In this document: one piece after another, positions 25,321-32,902 of the stretch
How positions within the stretch are numbered: the first letter of the stretch is position 1
Layout: each line of letters begins with the position of its first letter
Origin: Anaerolineales bacterium
Lineage (GTDB): Bacteria; Chloroflexota; Anaerolineae; Anaerolineales; UBA11579
Reading direction: 5' to 3'
DNA length: 64,000 nt
NCBI GenBank assembly: GCA_019637675.1
Contig: JAHBVE010000001.1
Location: forward strand, 310,001 to 374,000
Notes under the pieces: generated by a model
Database searches by the model: none
The model's input: the letters and a program-made list of their open reading frames with translations, nothing else
Told to the model about the DNA's origin: nothing
Program-made: the position numbers and the translations under genes

Positions 25321-25474
25321 ATTATTTTGAGCTATCCGACCTTAGGTACAACCCATACTGAATGATGCTTTTGCTTATCCTAGCACGCTAGTTTTGGTGC
25401 GACCCTAACAATTTTGTCAGAGTCTCTCCGGGTGTGCGGGTTTACCCCCTATATTTCAATCAAACCTCAGATGA

Positions 25475-25504
25475 TTGACAGGCAAATTCTGCTCATGCTA
25501 GAAT
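25475..25504 (+). promoter_or_regulatory. Promoter of second cold-shock gene
   Basis: TTGACA (25475-25480), 18-bp spacer, TAGAAT (25499-25504), giving a leader of about 80 nt before the ATG at 25591. The leader includes GCTAGTGCTAGC and a final AAAGGAGG. Confidence 0.75.
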
Positions 25505-25590
25505 CCCGGCTAGTGCTAGCAGCTGTCGAAGCAGTTGGGCGTACCACTGATAGGACCTTCTAGCAACTTTGAGAAAGGAGGCTCCGGATC

Positions 25591-25806
25591 ATGGCTGAAC
25601 GCGTAACTGGCGAAGTCAAGTGGTTCAATGCGACCAAGGGTTTTGGCTTCATCAAACGTGATGATGGCGAAGACGTGTTTGTACACTTCAGCGCCATTGT
25701 TGGTGAGGGCTATCGCTCCTTGGAGGAAGGCCAGCGAGTAGAGTTCGTTGTTGTCCAGGGCCAAAAAGGCCCCCAGGCGCAAGACGTTACTCCTGTACTT
25801 TCCTAG
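25591..25806 (+). CDS. Cold-shock protein (CspA family), second copy
   Basis: A 71-residue OB-fold nucleic-acid chaperone with RNP1 [16 protein letters not shown] and RNP2 DVFVHFSAI. It is clearly a paralogue of the gene at 20362 (shared GPQAQDV C-terminus). AAAGGAGG lies upstream of the ATG. A long leader and an own promoter and terminator make it a stand-alone unit. Both copies in the window sit beside HD-GYP genes. Confidence 0.95.
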   Translation: MAERVTGEVKWFNATKGFGFIKRDDGEDVFVHFSAIVGEGYRSLEEGQRVEFVVVQGQKGPQAQDVTPVLS

Positions 25807-25830
25807 TTAGCACTGTGTTTCGCAAAACAA

Positions 25831-25856
25831 AGCGGCGCCGCAAGGCGCCGCTTTTA
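25831..25856. terminator. Intrinsic terminator between csp and HD-GYP genes
   Basis: AGCGGCGCC-GCAA-GGCGCCGCT followed by TTTATC; the genes on both sides converge here. Confidence 0.85.
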
Positions 25857-25865
25857 TCTTATAGG

Positions 25866-27290
25866 TCAAGTGTGCATCGAGCGGATCTTACCGTCGTGCA
25901 CCAGCTGCGACCACAGCGCCACCAGCGGCGGGTCGAACTGCGTGCCGCTGTTCTGCTGCAGATAGCTCAGCGCTTCGTCCACCGACCAGGCGTGGCGGTA
26001 GGCGCGGCTGGAGGTGAGTGCATCGAACACATCGCTGACCGCCATGATGCGCGCTAGCAGCGGGATCTGCTCCGCGCGCAGCCCATCAGGATAGCCCTGG
26101 CCGTCAATGCGCTCGTGGTGCCAGCGGACGATGCCCAGCTCATCGCCCATGAAGCCCATGCGAGCACATATCTCGTAGCCCGCCAGCGTGTGGGCCTGGA
26201 TGGCTTTGCGCTCGGCCGGCGTCAGCGGGCCGACTTTGTTGAGCAGCTCGCTGGAGACCTCGAGCTTGCCGACGTCGTGCATCTCGCCGCCCTGCACCAG
26301 GGCGCGCAACTGCTCGGGGCGCAGCGCCAGCGCCTGGCCCAGGTGCAGCGCGCCGTGGGCGACGCGGTGTTGGTGGCCGGCGGTGTAGGGGTCACGCACT
26401 TCGGTCGCGCGCACCAGGTTGCGCACCGGCTCGCCGATGCCGGCCTGGATCTGCTCTTCCGGGTTAGTGCTGAACAGGCCCTGCAACGCCAGCATGGGCG
26501 CGCCGGGGCGGCGATACTGGCGCACCAGCCCGAAGATGCACGCCAGCACGCAGGCCAGCAGCAGGAAGTGATAGATCCACCAACTCAGGTAGAAGGATTG
26601 GCCCGTGGCAATAATGATCTGCGAGACGCCTATCCAGCCGGCGGTGTAGGTGACGGCCAACTGGAAGGGAAACTTGGAATAGCGGTACGAACGCCAGTAA
26701 CGCCAGTAGGCGATGGCAGCCATCGCCAGGGTCAGCAGGGTTACGACATAACGCAGCGGCTCCTGGTGCACCGGCAACCAGTCCACGATCTGCGGGCGGA
26801 TGAGGCCCCAGACGCCGAAGGCCAACAGGGCCAGCGAATAGCCGCTCAGCAGCAAGCGCGGCCGGCGACCCAGCCAGCGGTTGATGGCATGGTTGCTGGG
26901 CAAAGCAGAAATGAGCAGCCAGAAACTGGTGGTGAGCACGGCGAGCTCGGCCGCCACGCCGACCAGCGCGGTGGGGCCAAGTATGAAGCCGGGTGTGGCC
27001 AGACCATGCACGCTGAACAGGCCGGCCAGCGAAATAAAGGCCAGCGCCACATAAAGCACTTGCAGGTTACGCTGGCGAATGCCGACGATGCCGACTACCG
27101 CGGCGATGACCAGCGAGATCAGCGCGGTGACGCTGACGATCTGGAAGTGCCCGGCCGGGTGCCTTAAATGCAGATCGTGCTGGGGGACCAGATAACGGAG
27201 GATGATATACAGGGCAAGAGGGAGGAAGATCCCCAAAAACGGATTGCGATACGTCAGCAAGCCCGCCAGGCGCCGCCGAAGATTGCTCAT
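25866..27290 (-). CDS. Multi-pass membrane HD-GYP phosphodiesterase
   Basis: A 474-residue protein with about seven to eight N-terminal membrane segments (residues about 15-270), including a conserved-looking SVHGLATPG loop. These lead to an HD-GYP domain with MHDVGK, HTLAGYEICARMGF, and HHERIDGQGYPDG, all catalytic positions intact. It should degrade c-di-GMP in response to a membrane or small-molecule signal. The ATG at 27290 (MSNLRRR) is preferred over a TTG at 27338. TGCTATAAT, an extended -10, ends 12 nt before it, so the leader would be about five nucleotides. Confidence 0.92.
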   Translation of the reverse strand: MSNLRRRLAGLLTYRNPFLGIFLPLALYIILRYLVPQHDLHLRHPAGHFQIVSVTALISLVIAAVVGIVGIRQRNLQVLYVALAFISLAGLFSVHGLATPGFILGPTALVGVAAELAVLTTSFWLLISALPSNHAINRWLGRRPRLLLSGYSLALLAFGVWGLIRPQIVDWLPVHQEPLRYVVTLLTLAMAAIAYWRYWRSYRYSKFPFQLAVTYTAGWIGVSQIIIATGQSFYLSWWIYHFLLLACVLACIFGLVRQYRRPGAPMLALQGLFSTNPEEQIQAGIGEPVRNLVRATEVRDPYTAGHQHRVAHGALHLGQALALRPEQLRALVQGGEMHDVGKLEVSSELLNKVGPLTPAERKAIQAHTLAGYEICARMGFMGDELGIVRWHHERIDGQGYPDGLRAEQIPLLARIMAVSDVFDALTSSRAYRHAWSVDEALSYLQQNSGTQFDPPLVALWSQLVHDGKIRSMHT

Positions 27291-27302
27291 AGAGCTCTGG
27301 GC

Positions 27303-27335
27303 ATTATAGCAGTGCCCGCTGGCGGCGTTTATACT
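27303..27335. promoter_or_regulatory. Divergent promoters with almost no leaders
   Basis: Minus-strand TATAAT (27303-27308) with extended TGC serves the HD-GYP gene. Plus-strand TATACT (27330-27335) ends 6 nt before the ATG of the lipoprotein at 27342. The whole gap between the two start codons is 51 bp. Confidence 0.6.
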
Positions 27336-27341
27336 CAACCC

Positions 27342-28370
27342 ATGCGCGGCCGTATTGCATTGCTGACTGCACTGGGCGCCGGCCTGCTGCTGGCTTGCCG
27401 CAGCGTGACGCTGGCGCCCGACGGCCTGCCCACCGGCACCGTTGTGCTGGAAGCCTACATACCGCCGGCGCAGGCGACCGAGGCGCCCGGCGCGGCCGCC
27501 ACAGCGACCGACCCGGGCGGCATGGGGCCAGGGGTAGGGCTACCGGCTGAGCGGGATACCGACCAGCCGTATTCCACCTCTGACCAGCCGGATGATGTGG
27601 ATGGGTACCAGGTGCACTTTGTGTATGCCCTGCCCAGTGACGGGGCAGATGCGTTCCTGGATATTGGGGGAGAGATCGAGCTGTCAGCCACTGCCATGAA
27701 TACCTGGCTGCACAGCAAGACCGGCCAGCGCCTGCGCTACGACACCCTGGATGGCAGGCTGGATATTACGTTTCTACGCCTGCCGTACACGGCAGAGGAC
27801 ATCAGCCAGGAGTACCGCAGCATCAACAGCCTGCTGGAGCACTGGCTCAAGATCACCAGCCGGGCCAAGGAGAACAAGCTGTACATCGTGTATTACGACG
27901 GTTTCGTGGTGACCAACGAGGGCTACTGCGGGCTGGCGCCGGTGCCGCCTGCCGGCATCGGCCAGACCGCCGTGCTGTTGCTGCGCGGCTACAACCCCAC
28001 GCGGGACCTGACCTGCCCGCGCAGCTTCACCCGCTCGGCCGATTACACCGGCTTCTTTGAAGTCACCATCCTGCATGAGCTGCTGCACATGCTGGGCGTG
28101 GTAGGCGAGTGCGCCCCAAACTACAACGGCAGCCATGTGAGCGACCACCCGCAGGACCTGATGTACCACCAATATGACGGCACCTATTCGCCGCTGTTCA
28201 TGTACCTGGACTACGGCAACGACGACTATTACAACCACGGCCGCCCAGATTGCCCGGATCTGGCGCGTTCTATCTTTTTGGAGCCGCTGCCGGAAGGGGC
28301 CGAGCTGCCGCCGCGTTGGAACGACACCATCCGCAATATTCCGCCTGACCCGATCGGGGGTATGCAATGA
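27342..28370 (+). CDS. Metzincin-like zinc-protease lipoprotein
   Basis: A 342-residue lipoprotein (signal ending LLLAC). After a short linker comes a protease-like domain with the zinc motif HELLHMLGVVGEC near residue 245 and a downstream SHVSDHPQDLMY segment that could supply the third ligand and Met-turn. The HExxH glutamate is present. Similar secreted proteins in Chloroflexota are unannotated. TATACT ends 6 nt before the ATG, so the mRNA is probably leaderless. Its TGA overlaps the ATG of the next gene (ATGA), coupling it to a ModB-like permease. Substrate unknown. Confidence 0.75.
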   Translation: MRGRIALLTALGAGLLLACRSVTLAPDGLPTGTVVLEAYIPPAQATEAPGAAATATDPGGMGPGVGLPAERDTDQPYSTSDQPDDVDGYQVHFVYALPSDGADAFLDIGGEIELSATAMNTWLHSKTGQRLRYDTLDGRLDITFLRLPYTAEDISQEYRSINSLLEHWLKITSRAKENKLYIVYYDGFVVTNEGYCGLAPVPPAGIGQTAVLLLRGYNPTRDLTCPRSFTRSADYTGFFEVTILHELLHMLGVVGECAPNYNGSHVSDHPQDLMYHQYDGTYSPLFMYLDYGNDDYYNHGRPDCPDLARSIFLEPLPEGAELPPRWNDTIRNIPPDPIGGMQ

Positions 28371-29155
28371 AGCGGCCGTCCACCACCTGGCTGCTGGTGC
28401 TGCCGGGCGTGCTGCTGAGCATCTTTCTGGGCCTGCCCGTGCTGGCCATGCTGCTGGAGGGGCTGACGCCCGATCTGCTGGCGCGGCTGAGCCAGGCGCA
28501 GGCCGTCTCGGCCCTGCGCCTGAGCCTGAGCACCAGCGTGGCGACCACGCTGCTGGCGATCGTGCTGGGCGCGCCGCTGGCGTTCGCCCTGGCGCGCTGG
28601 CGCTTCCGCGGCAAGGGGCTGATCGAGCTATTGATCGATCTGCCGATCGTGCTGCCGCCTTCGGTGGCGGGCTTGGCGCTGCTGCTGGCCTTTGGCCGCC
28701 GCGGCCTGTTGGGCGGCAGCCTGATGGCATGGGGCATCAGCCTGCCGTTCACCACGCTGGCGGTGGTGCTGGCCCAGCTTTTTGTGGCCGCGCCGCTGTT
28801 CGTGCGGGCAGCCCGGCTTGGTTTCATTAATGTAGATAAGCAGCTGGAAGAGTCGGCTATTACTGAAGGCGCCAGCAACTGGCAGTTGTTCCGCTATGTG
28901 ATGGTGCCCACGGCAGGCACCAGCCTGATCAGCGGGGCGCTGCTGTGCCTGGCGCGCGCCCTGGGCGAATTTGGCGCCACGCTGCTGTTCGCCGGCAACC
29001 TGATGGGCCGTACGCAGACCATGCCGTTGGCGATCTATGTGGGGTTGGAGAGCGACCGCGGCGTGGCGATCGCCCTGTCGCTGATCCTGCTGGCGGTCTC
29101 GGCCGTGCTGCTGGCGGTGCTGCGCAACCTGGAACAGAACTGGAGAATTGGCTAG
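28367..29155 (+). CDS. ModB-like ABC transporter permease, orphan
   Basis: A 262-residue inner-membrane permease of the molybdate/tungstate/sulfate type (ModB/CysT). It has about six membrane helices, PIVLPPSVAGLALLLAF in the second third, and the EAA-type loop ESAITEGASNWQLFRYVMVPT. A typical operon has modA and modC beside it; neither is present here. Instead the gene overlaps a protease-like lipoprotein upstream by ATGA and abuts trmB downstream. The substrate assignment is therefore only by family. The binding protein and ATPase, if any, lie elsewhere. Confidence 0.85.
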   Translation: MKRPSTTWLLVLPGVLLSIFLGLPVLAMLLEGLTPDLLARLSQAQAVSALRLSLSTSVATTLLAIVLGAPLAFALARWRFRGKGLIELLIDLPIVLPPSVAGLALLLAFGRRGLLGGSLMAWGISLPFTTLAVVLAQLFVAAPLFVRAARLGFINVDKQLEESAITEGASNWQLFRYVMVPTAGTSLISGALLCLARALGEFGATLLFAGNLMGRTQTMPLAIYVGLESDRGVAIALSLILLAVSAVLLAVLRNLEQNWRIG

Positions 29156-29830
29156 GTGGCGCGCGGGCGCTACCTGGGGCGCATCCCGCTGCGGACTCTG
29201 CCGCCGGAGCTGGCTGAGCGCTATTTGCTGGAGTGGCACCCGCGCCGCCTGGCGCTGGAGCCGGGCAGCTTCCCGCAGCTGAGCTCGCCGGCCATTTTTG
29301 GAAATGAGCTGCCGCTGGAGGTCGAGATCGGCGCCGGTACGGGCGAATTTGCCCTGAGCCTGGCGGAGGCGGACCCGGCGGCCAATTACCTGGCCCTGGA
29401 GCTGTCCAACCGCTCGGCCCACTGGGCGGCCTGGCTGGCCGCCGAGGCGGGGCTGCCGAACCTGAAGGTGCTGCGGGCGGATTTCAAGCTGGTCGGCCCC
29501 CTGCTGCCGGCCGCTGGCTGGCGGCGGGCCTACCTGCACTTCCCTGACCCGCAGCACAAGCCGGCGGATGCGAAGCGCATCATCTTCAACCAGGGCTTTC
29601 TGGACGCCATGGCGCGGGCACTGCAGCCGGGCGGTGAGCTGAGCGTGGTGAGCGATGCCCCAGCCTTCTTCCTGCAGATGCTGGAGTTGGCCGAGGGCGA
29701 TGGGCGCTTTGCCAAGGCGCACCCTGAGCGCTACCTGGAGGGTTTTGAGCCGGAGGTGAAATCCCGCTTTCAGCAGATCTGGGAGCGAAAGGGCCGTACG
29801 CCCCGCCAGTTTGTGCTCACCCGCCTGTGA
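29156..29830 (+). CDS. trmB: tRNA (guanine-N7-)-methyltransferase
   Basis: A 224-residue SAM-dependent methyltransferase modifying G46 of tRNA. SAM motif I is VEIGAGTGEFALSLA, motif II is ALELSNRS, and the tRNA-binding HFPDPQHKPADAKRI corresponds to the family HFPDPWPKKRH. Start is GTG at 29156, one codon after the permease TAG, so translation is likely coupled. A terminator follows. Confidence 0.92.
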   Translation: MARGRYLGRIPLRTLPPELAERYLLEWHPRRLALEPGSFPQLSSPAIFGNELPLEVEIGAGTGEFALSLAEADPAANYLALELSNRSAHWAAWLAAEAGLPNLKVLRADFKLVGPLLPAAGWRRAYLHFPDPQHKPADAKRIIFNQGFLDAMARALQPGGELSVVSDAPAFFLQMLELAEGDGRFAKAHPERYLEGFEPEVKSRFQQIWERKGRTPRQFVLTRL

Positions 29831-29840
29831 GCAGGCAAAC

Positions 29841-29867
29841 AAAAAACGGCCCGTAGGCCGTTTTTTG
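29841..29867. terminator. Bidirectional terminator
   Basis: AAAAAACGGCC-CGTA-GGCCGTTTTTT between trmB and the convergent small gene. Confidence 0.93.
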
Positions 29868-29888
29868 TTGTTGCGTGGAGCCGGGCGC

Positions 29889-30095
29889 TTAGGCGGCCGG
29901 CTGGGTCTTCTTGAGCACCGGCAGGCCGGTCTTCATCTCGGCTACTTCGTAGCCGGAAGGCAGGTTGTCCACGGAACCCTCTTTGACTTCCTTCGAGAAG
30001 AAGTACAGGGTGGTGGTGCCCCCGCTCTTGTTGGGCCTGGAGCGAGAGTGCAGGTAGTAGGTGGTGCCTTTGGAATTGGTGAACGAATATGCCAT
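29889..30095 (-). CDS. Small conserved protein (68 aa)
   Basis: MAYSFTNSKGTTYYLHSRSR, then TTLYFFSKEVKEG and DNLPSGYEVAEMKTGLPVLKK. I recall this compact pattern (FTNxxGxxYYLH... YFFxKE... LPxGYEV) as a recurring small hypothetical family in environmental bacteria; it has no known function. AAAGGAGAGG precedes the ATG. Basic residues and aromatic spacing suggest a small single-domain beta protein. Confidence 0.8.
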   Translation of the reverse strand: MAYSFTNSKGTTYYLHSRSRPNKSGGTTTLYFFSKEVKEGSVDNLPSGYEVAEMKTGLPVLKKTQPAA

Positions 30096-30188
30096 AGTCC
30101 TCTCCTTTATGAGGTCTCGAATTTGCTGCCGGTCAGGTACTTCCCGAAGCTCATAAAGTTTAACATTCGGGCTCTACAGGTGCAATGG

Positions 30189-30234
30189 AAAAACGCCCCT
30201 AAAAACTAGCACAAATGTTTGACTTTTAGGGGCG
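30189..30234 (-). terminator. Long-loop terminator for the 30263-31263 operon
   Basis: CGCCCCTAAAA (30194-30204) pairs perfectly with TTTTAGGGGCG (30224-30234), with a 19-nt loop. On the minus strand TTTTTCC follows. Confidence 0.65.
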
Positions 30235-30262
30235 AGTGTGGTGGCCTTTCAGGGATTAGGCC

Positions 30263-30793
30263 TTACTCCTCAGCCTCTTCAGGGGCGAGCAGCTCTTCCA
30301 GCTTGGCGAGAAAGCGGTCATGGTCGCCGGTTTCGAGGCCCTCTCGGGGGATGTACAGCATCTGGTCGCTGAAGGTGAGCAGCCAGGTGCTGTCGCCCCG
30401 GTACTGGATCGATTGGATGTGCTCTACGGGCATCACCACTTTCTCGCCGTTCTGCTCGATGTGCAGCTTGGCGCCGCGCAGCTGCAGGCTGGTGAGCGGG
30501 GCGTCTGGCCCGAAGAGGCGCTCTTTGCGCAGGGAGACGAGGTAGACGTTGAAGAGCGGCCCTACGGTGTAGGCCAGGCCGCGCCAAAAGACGTACAGGC
30601 CCAGCAGCACGGCCGGCAGCCGCCACCACCAGGACTGGGTGCGGTCGAAGACCAGCACAATAATGAGAGAGCCGATCAGCATGACCAGCGGGCCGCCAGC
30701 CACCCGGCGCAGGGTCTGCACCCCGCCGCTGTAGTAGGTGGCCAGGTAATTGTCTGAGAACTGCTCGAAGGTGGGGCGGTAGCTTATTTTCAT
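30263..30793 (-). CDS. YcxB-like membrane protein
   Basis: A 176-residue protein: N-terminal YRPTFEQFSDNYLATYY, two membrane helices (LVMLIGSLIIVLVFD and LPAVLLGLYVFWRGLAY), and a C-terminal cytoplasmic beta domain (KLHIEQNGEKVVMPVEHIQSI... YIPREGL) like the YcxB domain. The acidic tail EEAEE ends it. The start overlaps the stop of the thioesterase gene (ATGA), so it is the second gene of a two-gene operon. The function of the family is unknown. Confidence 0.78.
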   Translation of the reverse strand: MKISYRPTFEQFSDNYLATYYSGGVQTLRRVAGGPLVMLIGSLIIVLVFDRTQSWWWRLPAVLLGLYVFWRGLAYTVGPLFNVYLVSLRKERLFGPDAPLTSLQLRGAKLHIEQNGEKVVMPVEHIQSIQYRGDSTWLLTFSDQMLYIPREGLETGDHDRFLAKLEELLAPEEAEE

Positions 30794-31263
30794 GGCTGCT
30801 CCGGGGGCTCAGGGATACGGACCCCCAGCACTTCGCCGCGGGCGGTCTCCACGCCGCCGGCCAGCAGGCGGCAGCGGATATAGGTCTTGCGGCCTTCGAC
30901 CCGCTCTACGCTGGCGCGCAGTTCGAGCGGCTGGCCGTTGAGGGGCGTGGGTTTGAGGTAATCCACCTTGAGCGAGCCGGTGACATAGGTGATGAGCGGC
31001 CGGGTGCCGATCTCACGGCCCTCGGTGCGGTGGGCGTGGGCCATGGCCAAGCCGATGGAGTGGCAATCCACCAGGGTGGCGATGATGCCGCCGTTCAACA
31101 CGCCTTTGTGGCCGCTGAAGTGCTCGCCGGGGGTGTAGTGGGCTACGGCTTCCTCGCCGTCCCAGTAGCTTTTGATGTGCAGACCGGCGTGGTTGTTGCG
31201 CCCGCAGCCCCAGCAGTCGGCTCGGGCGTCCAGGTATTGGTCTTGGAAGGCAATGGCTGACAT
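30790..31263 (-). CDS. Hotdog-fold thioesterase (PaaI/4HBT type)
   Basis: A 157-residue protein. The N-terminal CWGCGRNNHAGLHIKSYWDGE and the core GHKGVLNGGIIATLVDCHSIGLAMA, then LKVDYLKPTPLNG and KTYIRCRLL, fit 4HBT/PaaI-family acyl-CoA thioesterases; the NGG followed by Asp is the usual active-site region. Substrate not readable. TAAACT ends 6 nt before the ATG at 31263, with no Shine-Dalgarno, so this operon may start leaderless. Confidence 0.85.
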   Translation of the reverse strand: MSAIAFQDQYLDARADCWGCGRNNHAGLHIKSYWDGEEAVAHYTPGEHFSGHKGVLNGGIIATLVDCHSIGLAMAHAHRTEGREIGTRPLITYVTGSLKVDYLKPTPLNGQPLELRASVERVEGRKTYIRCRLLAGGVETARGEVLGVRIPEPPEQP

Positions 31264-31327
31264 GGCTTAAGTTTAACCGCAAGGAAAGGCAGTTTCCGCC
31301 CTCACCCCACGCAACTGCGTTGCGTTG

Positions 31328-31350
31328 CCCCTCTCCCTGAGGGAGAGGGG
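31328..31350. repeat. CCCCTCTCCC palindromic element
   Basis: CCCCTCTCCC-TGA-GGGAGAGGGG, preceded by GCCCTCACCCCACGC. This is another dispersed-type palindrome; it sits 5 bp from the stop of the cyclase gene and may serve as its terminator. Confidence 0.65.
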
Positions 31351-31355
31351 CGCGT

Positions 31356-32831
31356 TCAGCGGAAGATGACTTCGCTGACCTGCACGGGCTGGCTGCGCTC
31401 TTTGATGGCCATCTCGCCCAGGTCTTGCAGTTTGTACTGGCCGCGGATGGCCGCGGCGGTCTCTGCCCCGACGAGGATGCCGTTGGGCTGGGCCAGCTTT
31501 TGCAGGCCGGCGGCGATGTTGACGGCATCGCCCAGCACGGTCAGCTCGACGCGCTCCTTGGTGCTGACGTAGCCGGCTACGGCGTTGCCGGTGTTGATGC
31601 CGGCGCGCACCTCGATGGGATGTTCGGCGTTGCGGTAGCGCACGGAGACCAAGTGCTGTACCTCGAGCGCGGCGGTTACGGCCTGCGCTTCCGGCTGGCC
31701 CTTGCCGCTCATGCCGAACACGGCCATCACACCGTCGCCGAGATATTTGTCGAGCAGGCCGCCGTGCTGGAAGACGATGTCGGTCACATCCTGATAGTAG
31801 CGTTCCAGCAATTCGCCGAACTTTTTGGCGCCCATCTGCTCGGCCAGGCCGTTGGAGCCGGCAATATCCACGAAGAGGACGGTCAGGCGCTGCTCGGTGA
31901 GCTGGGGCAGGTTGCCGCTGCTGAGGTAGCTGCGCAGCAGCAGCTCAGCCTCCACCGGGGCGACGAAGCGCTGCAGCAGCTGGCGGATGCGCTGCTCCTC
32001 GCGCACGCGCTCCATCAGGCTGACGCGCTCGATGGTCAGCGCCGCCAGGTGGCCGACCGCCACGGCCAGCTGCATGTCACGCTGGCCGAAGTAGCGCGTA
32101 TCCCGGCGGGTCTTGACGATGTAGATGAGGGCGATGGTCTTCTCGTTGCTGATGACCGGCACGCACAGCACGGTGTAGATGTTGAGCTGGCGGGCGGTGT
32201 TCTCGAGCAGGGTGCGGGTCTGCGGCTCCTTGCTGGGCAGCAGCACCGCGCTGCGCTGCTGGATGGCGGTCTGGGCGATGGTGCGCGGGAAGCCCAGCTC
32301 CTCCAGGCGGGGGAAGTCTTTGGCGAGGATGACCTGGCACTGGTCGGCGCCGAGGGTGACCTGGAGCAGGCGGCTAACCTCTTTGAGGGCCACCTCGACA
32401 TCGAGGATGTTGTTGAGCTGCTGGATGACCTCGTAGAGCAGCACGGCATGGTTGTCGAAGGATTCGAGCAGCAGCTCGCGGCTGAAGGGCTGCAGGCCGC
32501 GGACGGCCAGCTCGTCCTCGGGGGTGGGGGCTTGCTGGGTGACCAGGATCTCGTACAGGCCGATGCGCACCACGTCGTTGGCGCTGAGCTTGAAGTCAAA
32601 ATTCTCCGTGATGCGGCGGCGGTTGATGTAGGTGCCGTTACGACTGCCTAGATCACGGATGGTGATGGCGTTGGTGTCCTGGTCGAGGTGGATCTGGGCG
32701 TGCAGGCGCGAGGCGGCCTCGTCAGCGATGAGGATGTCGTTATCCTGGCGGCGGCCGATGGTGTTCAGGCCGGGCTTCAGGAGGTATTCGGTGGGTTTGC
32801 TGTCCGGCGAGCGGACGGTGAGGGTCCACAT
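31356..32831 (-). CDS. FHA-GAF class III nucleotidyl cyclase
   Basis: A multi-domain signalling protein of about 491 residues. Residues about 1-95 are an FHA domain (NTIGRRQDNDILIADEAASRLHAQI, DLGSRNGTYIN), 125-275 a GAF-like domain, and 300-490 a class III cyclase homology domain. The two metal Asp residues are in LFVDIAGSNG and KYLGDGVMAVFG. The transition-state segment reads GDAVNIAAGLQ, where the family has VNxAARLQ, so the usual Arg is Gly here. Activity may be altered or lost. Start 32831 (MWTLTV) is favoured over 32849, because the palindrome at 32842 overlaps the earlier Met and TACATT lies 5 nt upstream. FHA suggests control by Ser/Thr phosphorylation. Confidence 0.85.
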   Translation of the reverse strand: MWTLTVRSPDSKPTEYLLKPGLNTIGRRQDNDILIADEAASRLHAQIHLDQDTNAITIRDLGSRNGTYINRRRITENFDFKLSANDVVRIGLYEILVTQQAPTPEDELAVRGLQPFSRELLLESFDNHAVLLYEVIQQLNNILDVEVALKEVSRLLQVTLGADQCQVILAKDFPRLEELGFPRTIAQTAIQQRSAVLLPSKEPQTRTLLENTARQLNIYTVLCVPVISNEKTIALIYIVKTRRDTRYFGQRDMQLAVAVGHLAALTIERVSLMERVREEQRIRQLLQRFVAPVEAELLLRSYLSSGNLPQLTEQRLTVLFVDIAGSNGLAEQMGAKKFGELLERYYQDVTDIVFQHGGLLDKYLGDGVMAVFGMSGKGQPEAQAVTAALEVQHLVSVRYRNAEHPIEVRAGINTGNAVAGYVSTKERVELTVLGDAVNIAAGLQKLAQPNGILVGAETAAAIRGQYKLQDLGEMAIKERSQPVQVSEVIFR

Positions 32832-32841
32832 AGACGAATGT

Positions 32842-32860
32842 AACGTCATTCTATGACGTT
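32842..32860. promoter_or_regulatory. Perfect palindrome upstream of the cyclase gene
   Basis: AACGTCAT-TCT-ATGACGTT, 8-bp perfect arms, between a TTGAAC-like -35 and a TACATT -10 for the cyclase gene. This is the position of a repressor-type operator. Confidence 0.55.
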
Positions 32861-32902
32861 CAACCACACTGTGCAAGCTAAGCGCACATATAATCATTGC
32901 TC

